Shown here in pieces: positions 34,885-42,611 of a DNA stretch of 64,000 bases. Within the stretch, counting starts at the first letter, position 1. Each line of letters begins with the position of its first letter. The DNA comes from Amycolatopsis nalaikhensis. GTDB lineage: Bacteria; Actinomycetota; Actinomycetes; Mycobacteriales; Pseudonocardiaceae. Where the stretch lies: positions 3,479,501 through 3,543,500 of the forward strand of contig NZ_CP127173.1 of NCBI RefSeq assembly GCF_030264295.1, written 5' to 3'. The translations under genes and the position numbers were made by a program. The notes under the pieces were generated by a model. The model ran no database searches and was not told where the DNA came from. It saw nothing but the letters and a program-made list of their open reading frames with translations.

Positions 34885-34956
34885 CGCGCGCGGCTCGGCA
34901 GCCAGCGGGGCCTCATAACCCCCGCCGACGTGGCTCGGCACCACGGCGCGCGACCA
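34885..34956 (+). tRNA. Atypical tRNA with CAT anticodon (Met or Ile2 type), CCA encoded
   Basis: The acceptor CGCGCGC (34885-34891) pairs perfectly with GCGCGCG (34946-34952). Discriminator A and CCA (34954-34956) are encoded. The T-arm is CGTGG-CTCGGCA-CCACG. The anticodon loop CTCATAA gives CAT at 34914-34916; its stem has one C-C mismatch next to the loop. The D region is again 15 bases: stem GGCT/AGCC with loop CGGC, the same reduced design as the Ala-type gene. It abuts the previous gene with no spacer. Confidence 0.5.
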
Positions 34957-34983
34957 CCCCGGAACTGTCGGTCCCCCGGGCTA

Positions 34984-35008
34984 CCCTCCCGAGGAAACCC
35001 TGGGAGGG
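34984..35008 (+). promoter_or_regulatory. Hairpin covering the ribosome site of the hydrolase gene
   Basis: CCCTCCC (34984-34990) and GGGAGGG (35002-35008) form a seven-pair stem with an 11-base loop. The right arm is the ribosome site of the gene starting at 35013, so folding would block translation. Confidence 0.4.
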
Positions 35009-35012
35009 ACCC

Positions 35013-35879
35013 ATGACCACCACGCACACCCTCGAAACACCCGAGGCCGACATCGTCTACGACGTCCACGGCCCGGCCCCCGCCGACAGCCCGCGGCCGC
35101 CCCTGCTCATGATCGGGCAGCCGATGGACGCCTCCGGCTTCCGCACCCTCGCTTCCTTCTTCCCCGAACGCACCGTCGTCACCTACGACCCGCGCGGCCT
35201 CGGGCGCAGCATCCGCAAAGACGGGCGCGAGGACCACGTCCCCACCGTCCAGGCCGGCGACATCCACGCCGTCATCGAAGCCCTCGGTGCCGGGCCCGTC
35301 GAGGTGTTCGGCAGCAGCGGCGGCGCCATCGCCGGGTTCGCGCTCGTCACCGCGCACCCCGAGTCCGTCAGCACGTTCGTCGCCCACGAGCCGCCGCTGG
35401 TCGGGCTGCTGCCCGATGCCGCGGCCGCCGAACGCGCCGGGAAAGGCGTCCGGGATGCCTACCAGGCCAACGGTTTCGGCGCCGGGATGGCCGCCTTCAT
35501 CGCGATGACGTCGTGGAAGGGCGAGTTCACCGACGACTACTTCGCGCTGCCTCCGGCCGACCCCGCCCAGTTCGGCATGCCCACCGAAGACGACGGCCGC
35601 CGCGACGACCCGCTGATGACCGAACGCTCCTTGGCCGTCACCGCCTACCGGCTCGACGTCGACGCGCTCGCGAAGGTGCCGACACGGATCGTCGTCGGCG
35701 TCGGGGAAGAGTCGCTCGACGTCATGACCGGGCGGACCGCCCTCGCCACCGCCGCCGCGCTCGGGCAGGAAGCAGTCGTGTTCCCCAGCCACCACGGCGG
35801 CTTCATGGGCGGCGAGTTCGGCTACGCCGGGCAGCCCGAAGCCTTCGCGAAGAAGCTGCGCGAGGTCCTCGAAGGCTGA
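35013..35879 (+). CDS. Alpha/beta fold hydrolase
   Basis: A 288-residue cytoplasmic hydrolase. The oxyanion region is LLMIGQPMDASGF, the nucleophile elbow VFGSSGGAIAGF (Ser near residue 104), the acid is in RIVVGVGEESLD, and the His is in FPSHHGGFMGGEFGYAGQPEAF near the end. It resembles haloalkane dehalogenase/epoxide-hydrolase-like enzymes. The ATG at 35013 is set by a GGGAGGG site. It lies directly after the tRNA array and may depend on read-through from it. Substrate unknown. Confidence 0.87.
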   Translation: MTTTHTLETPEADIVYDVHGPAPADSPRPPLLMIGQPMDASGFRTLASFFPERTVVTYDPRGLGRSIRKDGREDHVPTVQAGDIHAVIEALGAGPVEVFGSSGGAIAGFALVTAHPESVSTFVAHEPPLVGLLPDAAAAERAGKGVRDAYQANGFGAGMAAFIAMTSWKGEFTDDYFALPPADPAQFGMPTEDDGRRDDPLMTERSLAVTAYRLDVDALAKVPTRIVVGVGEESLDVMTGRTALATAAALGQEAVVFPSHHGGFMGGEFGYAGQPEAFAKKLREVLEG

Positions 35880-35930
35880 GCCGACTCGAGGCACCTCGCG
35901 GCTTCGGCATGCGCACAATCAAACAGGTGG

Positions 35931-35959
35931 TTGACACAGTCGTATGACTGATTGATTAT
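35931..35959 (+). promoter_or_regulatory. Promoter with operator between -35 and -10
   Basis: TTGACA (35931-35936) and GATTAT (35954-35959) are 17 bases apart. The inverted repeat CAGTC-GTAT-GACTG (35937-35950) fills most of the spacer. Transcription would begin at or next to the ATG at 35966, suggesting a leaderless mRNA. A related GACGTATAGTC stands before the TetR gene (37350-37360), so TetR control of both is likely. Confidence 0.6.
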
Positions 35960-35965
35960 CGGCCC

Positions 35966-37351
35966 ATGGAGAGACTCAGGTGGTGGGCGCTGGCGGTCGC
36001 CGTGCTGGCGGTGCTCGTGGACATGATCGACAACCAGATCGTCGCGGTGGCGCTGCCGACCATTCAGCGCGAGCTGGGCACCGGCGAAGCCGCGCTGCAG
36101 TGGATTTCGGCGGGCTACGCGCTGGGGTTCGCCGTCACGCTGATCACCGGCGGGCGCCTCGGCGACCGCCACGGGACGAAGAAGCTGTTCGTCGCGGGCA
36201 TGGTCGTCTTCACGGCCGCCTCGCTGGTCGCGGGCCTCTCCGGGCACGTCGGCGTGCTGATCGCCGCGCGGGTCGCCCAAGGCGTCGGGTCCGGGCTGAT
36301 GGTGCCGCAGGTCCTCTCGTTCATCCACGCGGAGTTCGGCGAGCGCGAGCGGCCGAAGGCGATGACCTGGTACGCGGCGGCGTTCCCGGTCGGCGGGCTC
36401 GCCGGCCCGCTGCTGGGCGGCGCGCTGACCGAAGCCGACCTCTTCGGCACCGGCTGGCGGGCGATCTTCCTGGTGAACCTGCCCATCGGGCTGCTCGCAC
36501 TGGCCGGTGCGCTCGTCACCATGCCGAGCCGGCCGGGCTTCTTCCGGCACCGCATGGACGCCGTCGGGCTCGCCCTGCTGACCGCCGCGCTGTTCGCCGT
36601 CTTCTACCCGCTCGTGCAGGGCCGCGAGCTGGGCTGGCCGTGGTGGACTCTCGCGCTGCTGGTGGCGGCGATCCCGCTGTTCGGCGTGTTCGCGCTGCAC
36701 CAGCGGGCGCGGTTCCGCCGCGGCGGCGAACCGCTGGTCCCGCCGGACCTGCTGCGGTGCCTCGCCGGGAGCCAGGCCGTGCTGCTCTGCGTGAACACCG
36801 GGGTCGGCGTGTTCTTCGTGCTGACGCTGCACCTGCAGCTCGGCCTCGGGTTCTCGCCGTGGGAGGCGGCCGTGACGTTCGCGCCGTCGACGCTCGGCAT
36901 CGTCGCGGGCAACGTCCTGAGCATGAACCTCGCCGCCCGGTTCGGCCGGGCGTTTACCGCGGCGGCGGTCGGGGTGCTGCTGGCCGGGCTGGCCGCGATC
37001 GCGGTCCTGGTGCCGTGGCTGGGTCCGGCGTTGACCGGCTGGGTGCTGCTGGCACCGGTGATCGCCGTCGGGCTCGGCATGGGCGCGGCGCTGAACGCGC
37101 TGTTCACGGCGTCGATGTCGGCGATCCCACCGGAGCGGGCCGGAGCGGCGTCGGGCGTCGTGAACACGACGGTCCAGCTCGGCACGGCGACCGGCATCGC
37201 GTTGTCCGGCACGGTGTTCTTCGCCCGCCTGGAAAGCGGCTACGCGGCGGCGACGGCGGGGGCGCTCGCGGTCAGCTCGGGCGTGCTGGTGCTGGCCCTC
37301 GCGCTGACGGCGGTTCAACCATCTGTGCGGCAGAGTCAACCAGTTGGCTGA
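35966..37351 (+). CDS. MFS multidrug exporter (DHA2/EmrB-like)
   Basis: A 461-residue transporter with about 14 hydrophobic segments. Motif A of the MFS is GGRLGDRHGTKKLF in the loop after segment 2, and motif C-like features of drug exporters are in FPVGGLAGPLLGGAL. The first segment carries the Asp of DHA2 proteins (VLVDMIDNQIVAVALPTI). It expels drugs or metabolites with proton entry. No ribosome site precedes the ATG, in line with a leaderless message. The TetR gene follows by 14 bases. Confidence 0.9.
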   Translation: MERLRWWALAVAVLAVLVDMIDNQIVAVALPTIQRELGTGEAALQWISAGYALGFAVTLITGGRLGDRHGTKKLFVAGMVVFTAASLVAGLSGHVGVLIAARVAQGVGSGLMVPQVLSFIHAEFGERERPKAMTWYAAAFPVGGLAGPLLGGALTEADLFGTGWRAIFLVNLPIGLLALAGALVTMPSRPGFFRHRMDAVGLALLTAALFAVFYPLVQGRELGWPWWTLALLVAAIPLFGVFALHQRARFRRGGEPLVPPDLLRCLAGSQAVLLCVNTGVGVFFVLTLHLQLGLGFSPWEAAVTFAPSTLGIVAGNVLSMNLAARFGRAFTAAAVGVLLAGLAAIAVLVPWLGPALTGWVLLAPVIAVGLGMGAALNALFTASMSAIPPERAGAASGVVNTTVQLGTATGIALSGTVFFARLESGYAAATAGALAVSSGVLVLALALTAVQPSVRQSQPVG

Positions 37352-37365
37352 CGTATAGTCGCGGC

Positions 37366-37989
37366 GTGACCGCGTCGAAGCCCCGCCGTTCGCCGAAGCC
37401 CCAAGAGCGGCAACGGGATCCGGAACGCACCCGCCGCCTGATCCTCGAGGCGGCGGGCGCGGAGTTCGCGGCGAAGGGGTACGCGGGCGCGCGGATCGCG
37501 TCGATCGCCGCGCGGGCAGGCGTGAACCAGCAGCTGATTTCCTACTACTTCGACGGCAAAGAGGGCCTGTACAAGGCGATGTCGGAGAAGTGGGCGGAGC
37601 GGCAGCGTGAGCTGGTCGCCCCGGAGATGCCGCTGTCGGAGCAGCTGCGGCGCCTGGCGCTGGAGGGCGCGACGAACCGCGACGGCATGCGCCTGGTGGC
37701 GTGGTCCGGTCTGGAGTACGAGGGCCCGGAATCGGACCCGGACCACGGCCCGCGAGCGCAGCGCCTGACGCCGACGGTGGAGCGGATCGAGGCGCTGAAG
37801 GCCGAGGGACGCCTGCCGGAGTGGATCGACCCGCCGTCCTTCACGGTCCTGCTGATGGCGGCGGCGATGGCCCCGGTGACGTTGCCGCACGTGGTCGAAG
37901 GGCTGACCGGGACGGATCCGGCGTCGCCGGACTTCGTGCGGGGGTACGCCGACCAGCTGGCCAAGCTGGTCGAGCACCTGGAAGCCTGA
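37366..37989 (+). CDS. TetR family transcriptional regulator
   Basis: A 207-residue regulator. HTH at residues ~20-65: RRLILEAAGAEFAAKGYAGARIASIAARAGVNQQLISYYFDGKEGLY. The ligand-binding helical domain follows. The GTG at 37366 opens the protein with a Lys/Arg-rich tail. It is cotranscribed with the MFS exporter and is the obvious candidate to bind the CAGTC/GACTG palindrome in its promoter. Confidence 0.88.
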   Translation: MTASKPRRSPKPQERQRDPERTRRLILEAAGAEFAAKGYAGARIASIAARAGVNQQLISYYFDGKEGLYKAMSEKWAERQRELVAPEMPLSEQLRRLALEGATNRDGMRLVAWSGLEYEGPESDPDHGPRAQRLTPTVERIEALKAEGRLPEWIDPPSFTVLLMAAAMAPVTLPHVVEGLTGTDPASPDFVRGYADQLAKLVEHLEA

Positions 37990-37993
37990 CGGC

Positions 37994-40177
37994 TCACTTC
38001 GCCAGCCGGTTCCGGTAATCGGCCTCGCCGAGGACGGCGGGGTTGAGCGTGACCCGATACTCGGCGGCCTCCGCCCACCAGTGAGCCGCCGCCTGCCGGT
38101 CGCCGCGCCCGGCGGCCGTGTTTCCCAAACCTGTCAACGCCCGCGCACGCTCGTACTCGCTCCCTGCGTCGTCCGCGATCTCCGCCGCGAGGCGGTAGCG
38201 GCGCTCGGCGTCGGCCCACTGGCCCGCCCGGAAGTGCACCCACGCCTCACCGTTGACCGACATCGCCTGGTCGACCGGCAACTGAGCGAGGGACGTCGCC
38301 TCGCGGGCCGCGGCGATGGCTGCCTCGAACCGGTCCAACGCCGCCGAGGCGAGGGCGATGCCGCGGAGCGCGATCACCACGTTCCGGGTGCGCCCGGTCC
38401 GCCGGTAGACCGCCAGCACCGTGGTCAGATCGGCCACCGTCGACTCCGCTTCGCCGCGGTACAGGCGGGCCCAGGCCAGGCTGGACAGTGCGTCGATCGC
38501 GCCCCGGTCGTCGCTGGCCAGCGCGAACTGCTCCTGCGCCTGCTGATGAAAACGGATCGCGTCGTCGCTCCGGCCCGCCTCGATGTGCGCCATGCCCAGG
38601 TTGTTGAGGATCATCCCGGTCGCGCTCAGGTCGCCGGCGGCTCGCGCGGCTTCGAGGGCGCGCTCGTGCGTCCGGATCCACGGCTCGAACAGCTTCTCGC
38701 GGAAGAAGAACGCGCGGAGGACGAACGCGAGCTGCCAGCACCGGTCGTGGATTCGGTGCCGGGCCGCCAGATCGACGATCTCCCCGAGCGTCGGCCACTG
38801 GGCGGACAGCCAGGCGAGTGCGCCGTCGGCGTCCGTGAAGGGAACCGAGGACGGCGCGGCCAAGCCGGTGACCGGGCGGAATCGGTAGGGCTCGGCGAGT
38901 TCGTCGGCGGCCACCGCCGTTGCGAGGACGTGGTCCACGAGCCTGTGCACGGCCGGTTCACGATCATCCGGCTCGACCTCGGGAAGAGCGTGCTCGGCGG
39001 CGAACGTGCGCATCAAGTCGTGGAGCTCCACGTAGCCCCGTTCGTCGCGGACGACCAGGTGGGCGTCGTGCAACCGATCGACCAGCCGGTCCGCCGCGCC
39101 GGGACCGAGACCGGCGAGTGCCTCGACCGCCGCCGTCTCCGCCGCGGTCGCGGGGTGGAGCGCGAGCAGCCCCAAGAGCCGTCGCTGGTCGGCGGGCAGT
39201 GACGCGTAGGAGACGGCGAACGCGGTGGCGACGCTGCGTTCGCCGTCATCCAGGGCAGCGAGCCGGGTCGTCTCGTCGGCGAGCCGGTCGCGCAGCCCGG
39301 CCGCTGTCCAACCACCGGCGACGAACCGGGCGGCGACGATGCGCACCGCGAGCGGGAGCCGCCCGCAGTGCCGGGCGATCTCGGTCGCCACGCCGTCGTC
39401 AGCCGGAGCGTGGTCACCGGCGACGGACCGGAGCAGGCGCACGGCGTCGCCGAGCGGCAGCACGTCGACCGGGAAGTGCCAGGCGTCGTCGAGGGCGGGC
39501 AGCCGCCCCCGGCTCGTCACCAGGATCCGGGACGACGTCTCGCCGGGGACGATCGCGCGGATCTGTTGGGCGGACCGGACGTTGTCGAGCACGAGGACCA
39601 TCCGCCGCCCGCGCAGCTGGTCGCGGACGAGGTTGCCCAGGCCGTCCTCGTCGGCGGGGAACTGGTCGGCCGAGACGTCCAGCAGCCGCAGCAGCCGGCG
39701 CAGGGCCTCGCCGGGCGAAAGCTCGGCGGCTCCCGGGGTGTGGCCCCGGAGGTCGAAGAAGAGACAGCCATCGGGAAAGGCGTTCGCGACCCGCCTGGCG
39801 GCGGCGACGGCGAGTGCCGTCTTACCGGCGCCGGCCATGCCGTGCACCACGCCGACCGGGGCGTCGTCCAGGCTCAGCAGCCGCGCGGAAAGGGCGTCGA
39901 GCTCGGCTTCGCGGCCGACGAAGTACCGGCCGGCGTCCGGCAGTCCGACGATGCCACCGGCGTTCCGACGCACCGGCTCCGCGACCAGGGCGAGCAGTTC
40001 GCCGTTGGCGTTCAGGGCGAGGTCGCAGGCCTTGGCGAGGTCGCGGTTGACCCGGGCTTTGCCGTTCTCCACCTTGCTCAAGTAGCCCTTGGTGAAGTGG
40101 GCGGCCGCGGCGAGCCCGGTCAGAGACATGCCAAGCGACGTGCGTCGTCGTTTCAATTCCGCTCCGAAGTCCGGCAT
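37994..40177 (-). CDS. XRE-NB-ARC-TPR regulator (STAND NTPase)
   Basis: A 727-residue multidomain regulator. An XRE HTH occupies residues 6-62 (LGMSLTGLAAAAHFTKGYLSKVENGKA). The NB-ARC NTPase begins with VGREAELDAL and has Walker A GMAGAGKTALA near 116 and Walker B MVLVLDNVRSAQQI near 190. Its winged-helix region is followed by TPR repeats over the last ~230 residues (ILNNLGMAHIEAGRSDDAIRFHQQAQEQF). Such AfsR-related proteins without the SARP domain switch on nearby genes when a ligand binds the TPRs. Convergent with tetR. A possible peptide gene precedes it. Confidence 0.88.
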   Translation of the reverse strand: MPDFGAELKRRRTSLGMSLTGLAAAAHFTKGYLSKVENGKARVNRDLAKACDLALNANGELLALVAEPVRRNAGGIVGLPDAGRYFVGREAELDALSARLLSLDDAPVGVVHGMAGAGKTALAVAAARRVANAFPDGCLFFDLRGHTPGAAELSPGEALRRLLRLLDVSADQFPADEDGLGNLVRDQLRGRRMVLVLDNVRSAQQIRAIVPGETSSRILVTSRGRLPALDDAWHFPVDVLPLGDAVRLLRSVAGDHAPADDGVATEIARHCGRLPLAVRIVAARFVAGGWTAAGLRDRLADETTRLAALDDGERSVATAFAVSYASLPADQRRLLGLLALHPATAAETAAVEALAGLGPGAADRLVDRLHDAHLVVRDERGYVELHDLMRTFAAEHALPEVEPDDREPAVHRLVDHVLATAVAADELAEPYRFRPVTGLAAPSSVPFTDADGALAWLSAQWPTLGEIVDLAARHRIHDRCWQLAFVLRAFFFREKLFEPWIRTHERALEAARAAGDLSATGMILNNLGMAHIEAGRSDDAIRFHQQAQEQFALASDDRGAIDALSSLAWARLYRGEAESTVADLTTVLAVYRRTGRTRNVVIALRGIALASAALDRFEAAIAAAREATSLAQLPVDQAMSVNGEAWVHFRAGQWADAERRYRLAAEIADDAGSEYERARALTGLGNTAAGRGDRQAAAHWWAEAAEYRVTLNPAVLGEADYRNRLAK

Positions 40178-40249
40178 CGGTACATCATCCTGTGTCGGGG
40201 GAACAGTGGGAAGGTCGGCCGGCGGCCCGGGCCCGCCGGCCTGTTCCGG

Positions 40250-40303
40250 TCAGCCCAGCAGGGAGACCAGCTGGTTGAGCACGATGATGAGGTGCGTGTG
40301 CAT
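40250..40303 (-). CDS. Possible 17-residue peptide upstream of the STAND regulator
   Basis: An ATG at 40303, preceded by GGAAAGGTGG at good distance, opens a short frame encoding MHTHLIIVLNQLVSLLG and a TGA. It points the same way as the XRE-NB-ARC-TPR gene, which starts 72 bases further on. The peptide is hydrophobic and helical. It may be a leader, a small membrane peptide or a signal for the regulator's TPR domain. It is too short to be certain. Confidence 0.35.
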   Translation of the reverse strand: MHTHLIIVLNQLVSLLG

Positions 40304-40569
40304 CGCGTCCACCTTTCCGGATCGCACTCGCCGGCATTTCCGTGCCGCGAGTTCCTTGGTCGCCGAAGGATTTCGACGTCACCAGCATCACCGGAGAAAT
40401 TCGAAGAAGGCAGACGTTTCCTGTTGCCCCTCAAGGGAAAACCGCGCCGAGCGCTTCGACGTGCACTGTTTCCCGGTTTCGGAAACGGCGGAGAAACGGA
40501 CGACGACGTCGTGGTGGCCAGGAGAGGTGAGTAGACTTCCCCGGCAACGACCAAGACGGAGGTGGCGGC
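40304..40569. other. Divergent intergenic region, no further gene seen
   Basis: Between the regulator/peptide side and the gene at 40570 the sequence has lower GC than its surroundings and no reading frame with a convincing start. It should hold the promoters for both directions. GGAGGTGG at 40558-40565 is the ribosome site of the rightward gene. Confidence 0.5.
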
Positions 40570-41553
40570 TTGGCTGGGCAGGCGGCCGAAGCGAAGATCA
40601 AAGCGCTCTCAGCGGAGCTGAAACAGCTTCGGAAGGGGCTGGGTGTCCAAGCGAAGAGCGTCCCCGACGTCGCCGGTGAACAGTTGCGCGAAGTATGCGG
40701 TGTCCGAGAGGAAGACAGCCCGGGAACTGTCCGTGCCAAGGTTGTCGAGACGCTTCGCCGCTTGATCGAAAAGCTGCCTGAATCGCAGCGGGAAACCGCG
40801 CGGATCGTCCTGGGTTTCGGCACCGCCGCCAACGAGCGCTACACCCGGCGGCTCGAGTTGCTGGGCTCGGGAGCCGACCGCAACGTTCGCACGATGCAGC
40901 GCCGGGCCGACGATGTCATCTACCTGATCGCGGAGGCCGCGTACGGGGTGCCGGCACCGTTCGGGGGATGGTCGGCCGCCGGCGCGGACGGTCCGTGGCA
41001 CACGTCGGCGCTGGCGGTCCGGTTGACCCTCACCGGCGCCGCCGCCGAGGTGTTCGAGACCCGCGAGGTCGTCAGCCACGTCGCCGGGCTCACCGACATC
41101 GAGCACGCCATCTCCCTCGCCCGGCCCGCCAGCACTACCGGGCGCGCGGACCTCTCCGGCCTCGGAATCGATGTCGTCGCGGGTGGCGAAGTGCATTCCG
41201 TGCGGATGGTCAGCTCCAGCCGGGTCGCGTTCAGCCTCCGGCCGCCTCGGCCCCTGGACGCCGGCGACCAGCACGAGTTCTTCTTCCGCATCCGGCTGGC
41301 CGAGCTGCCTGCCCCCTTCTACTGCTGCACGCCGGAATTCCCCTGCGAGAGCTTCGATCTCAACATCCGGTTCGACCGGCGGGAGCCACCTCAGCGCGTC
41401 TGGCGCATCGACGGCGACTTCTCCAAGGACGCCGGGGATCCGCTGCCGGCGCGGAAGCCGCTCTTCCTCGACGCCTCGGGTGAGGTGCGCACGGGGTTCC
41501 GCGACCTCCACCCCGCGCGGTCCTACGGCGTGGGCTGGCAGCCGGCGAGGTGA
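40570..41553 (+). CDS. Hypothetical protein upstream of the Ter cluster
   Basis: A 327-residue protein from a TTG with a strong GGAGGTGG site. Residues ~8-120 are helical and basic (LSAELKQLRKGLGVQAKSV; VRTMQRRADDVIYLIAEAAYG). The C-terminal ~200 residues are beta-rich, with FFRIRLAELPAPFYCCTPEFPCESFDL and a closing YGVGWQP. I do not recognise a named family, though this N-helical/C-beta layout recurs in actinomycete orphan regulators. It reads toward the Ter genes but is separated from them by 436 bases, so a common role is only possible. Confidence 0.6.
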   Translation: MAGQAAEAKIKALSAELKQLRKGLGVQAKSVPDVAGEQLREVCGVREEDSPGTVRAKVVETLRRLIEKLPESQRETARIVLGFGTAANERYTRRLELLGSGADRNVRTMQRRADDVIYLIAEAAYGVPAPFGGWSAAGADGPWHTSALAVRLTLTGAAAEVFETREVVSHVAGLTDIEHAISLARPASTTGRADLSGLGIDVVAGGEVHSVRMVSSSRVAFSLRPPRPLDAGDQHEFFFRIRLAELPAPFYCCTPEFPCESFDLNIRFDRREPPQRVWRIDGDFSKDAGDPLPARKPLFLDASGEVRTGFRDLHPARSYGVGWQPAR

Positions 41554-41989
41554 ACCGCCGGTCCGCCCGCCTCCCGTCGCCGCGTCGTCGGCGGCCGCCG
41601 CGGGTGTGCCGTGCGGTGTGCGCGTCATGCTCCTCCTCGTCGCGGTCCGCTTCTCCCACGATGCCGCATCGGCGCCGAAACCGTCTCGGCGAATAAGCGA
41701 CAAAAACACGACAGTTCGGCCCGGCTGTCCGGCGGCAACCGAATAGGGGACTCGTCTGGTTTGCGGTCACCATTCGAAAATGGTGACGATCCGGTTAAGC
41801 GGTGCGGTGCCGGTAACACCGCGCCGACGCCTGGCGACTGCCTGGTGTCCGTCTCCGATCGGCGGATCCCGGAAAGAAGACAGCACTCTTCCCGGTGGTA
41901 ACGGAAACTATTCTTCTGCCGACATCGGTGGTCGTCGCGCATTTCCGCGAGACCAGCAGTGCATCGCGCATCGGCACCGAGGAGGAAAA
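41554..41989 (+). promoter_or_regulatory. Upstream region of the Ter cluster
   Basis: These 436 bases have no credible gene and several AT-rich patches. An exact inverted repeat, GTCACCATT (41766-41774) and AATGGTGAC (41779-41787) with a CGAA loop, may end the preceding transcript or bind a regulator. A TATTCT hexamer near 41909 is a weak -10 candidate for the operon. GGAGG at 41981 precedes the terD start. Confidence 0.4.
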
Positions 41990-42568
41990 ATGGGCGTGAG
42001 CCTGAGCAAGGGTGGCAACGTTTCGCTGACCAAGGAGGCGCCCGGCCTGAGTGCGGTCACCGTCGGCCTCGGCTGGGACGAGCGCACCACCAGCGGTGAG
42101 GAGTTCGACCTGGACGCGAGCGCCATCGCGCTCGGAGCGGACGGAAACGCCTTGTCCGACAAGCACTTCGTGTTCTTCAACAACCTGGCCACGCCGGACG
42201 GTGCGGTGCGGCACACGGGTGACAACCTCACGGGCGGCGGCGACGGGGACGACGAGCAGATCACCGTCGACCTCGCGGGCCTGCCGGCCGAGGTCGACAA
42301 GATCGTGTTCCCGGTTTCCATCTACGAGGCGGAATCCCGCGGTCAGGCGTTCGGACAGGTGCGCAACGCGTTCATCCGCGTCGTGAACCAGGCTGATGGC
42401 GCCGAATTGGCGCGGTACGACCTTTCGGAGGACGCGTCCACCGAAACCGCGATGGTCTTCGGGGAGCTCTACCGCAACGGCGGCGACTGGAAGTTCCGGG
42501 CCGTCGGTCAGGGCTACACCTCGGGTCTGGCCGGTATCGCCAAGGACTACGGGATCCACGCCGCCTGA
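41990..42568 (+). CDS. TerD family protein (1)
   Basis: A 192-residue calcium-binding TerD. It begins [20 protein letters not shown], then [44 protein letters not shown] and [13 protein letters not shown]: the acidic residues that form the paired Ca sites. Length is normal for TerD/TerE. TerD proteins act in tellurite, phage and general stress resistance on the inner face of the membrane, with TerC. The ATG is set by a GGAGG site. First gene of the cluster. Confidence 0.95.
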   Translation: MGVSLSKGGNVSLTKEAPGLSAVTVGLGWDERTTSGEEFDLDASAIALGADGNALSDKHFVFFNNLATPDGAVRHTGDNLTGGGDGDDEQITVDLAGLPAEVDKIVFPVSIYEAESRGQAFGQVRNAFIRVVNQADGAELARYDLSEDASTETAMVFGELYRNGGDWKFRAVGQGYTSGLAGIAKDYGIHAA

Positions 42569-42611
42569 CCGGCGCAACCGCCGGATGGAACGCACGGGAT
42601 ACGGATGTGAA

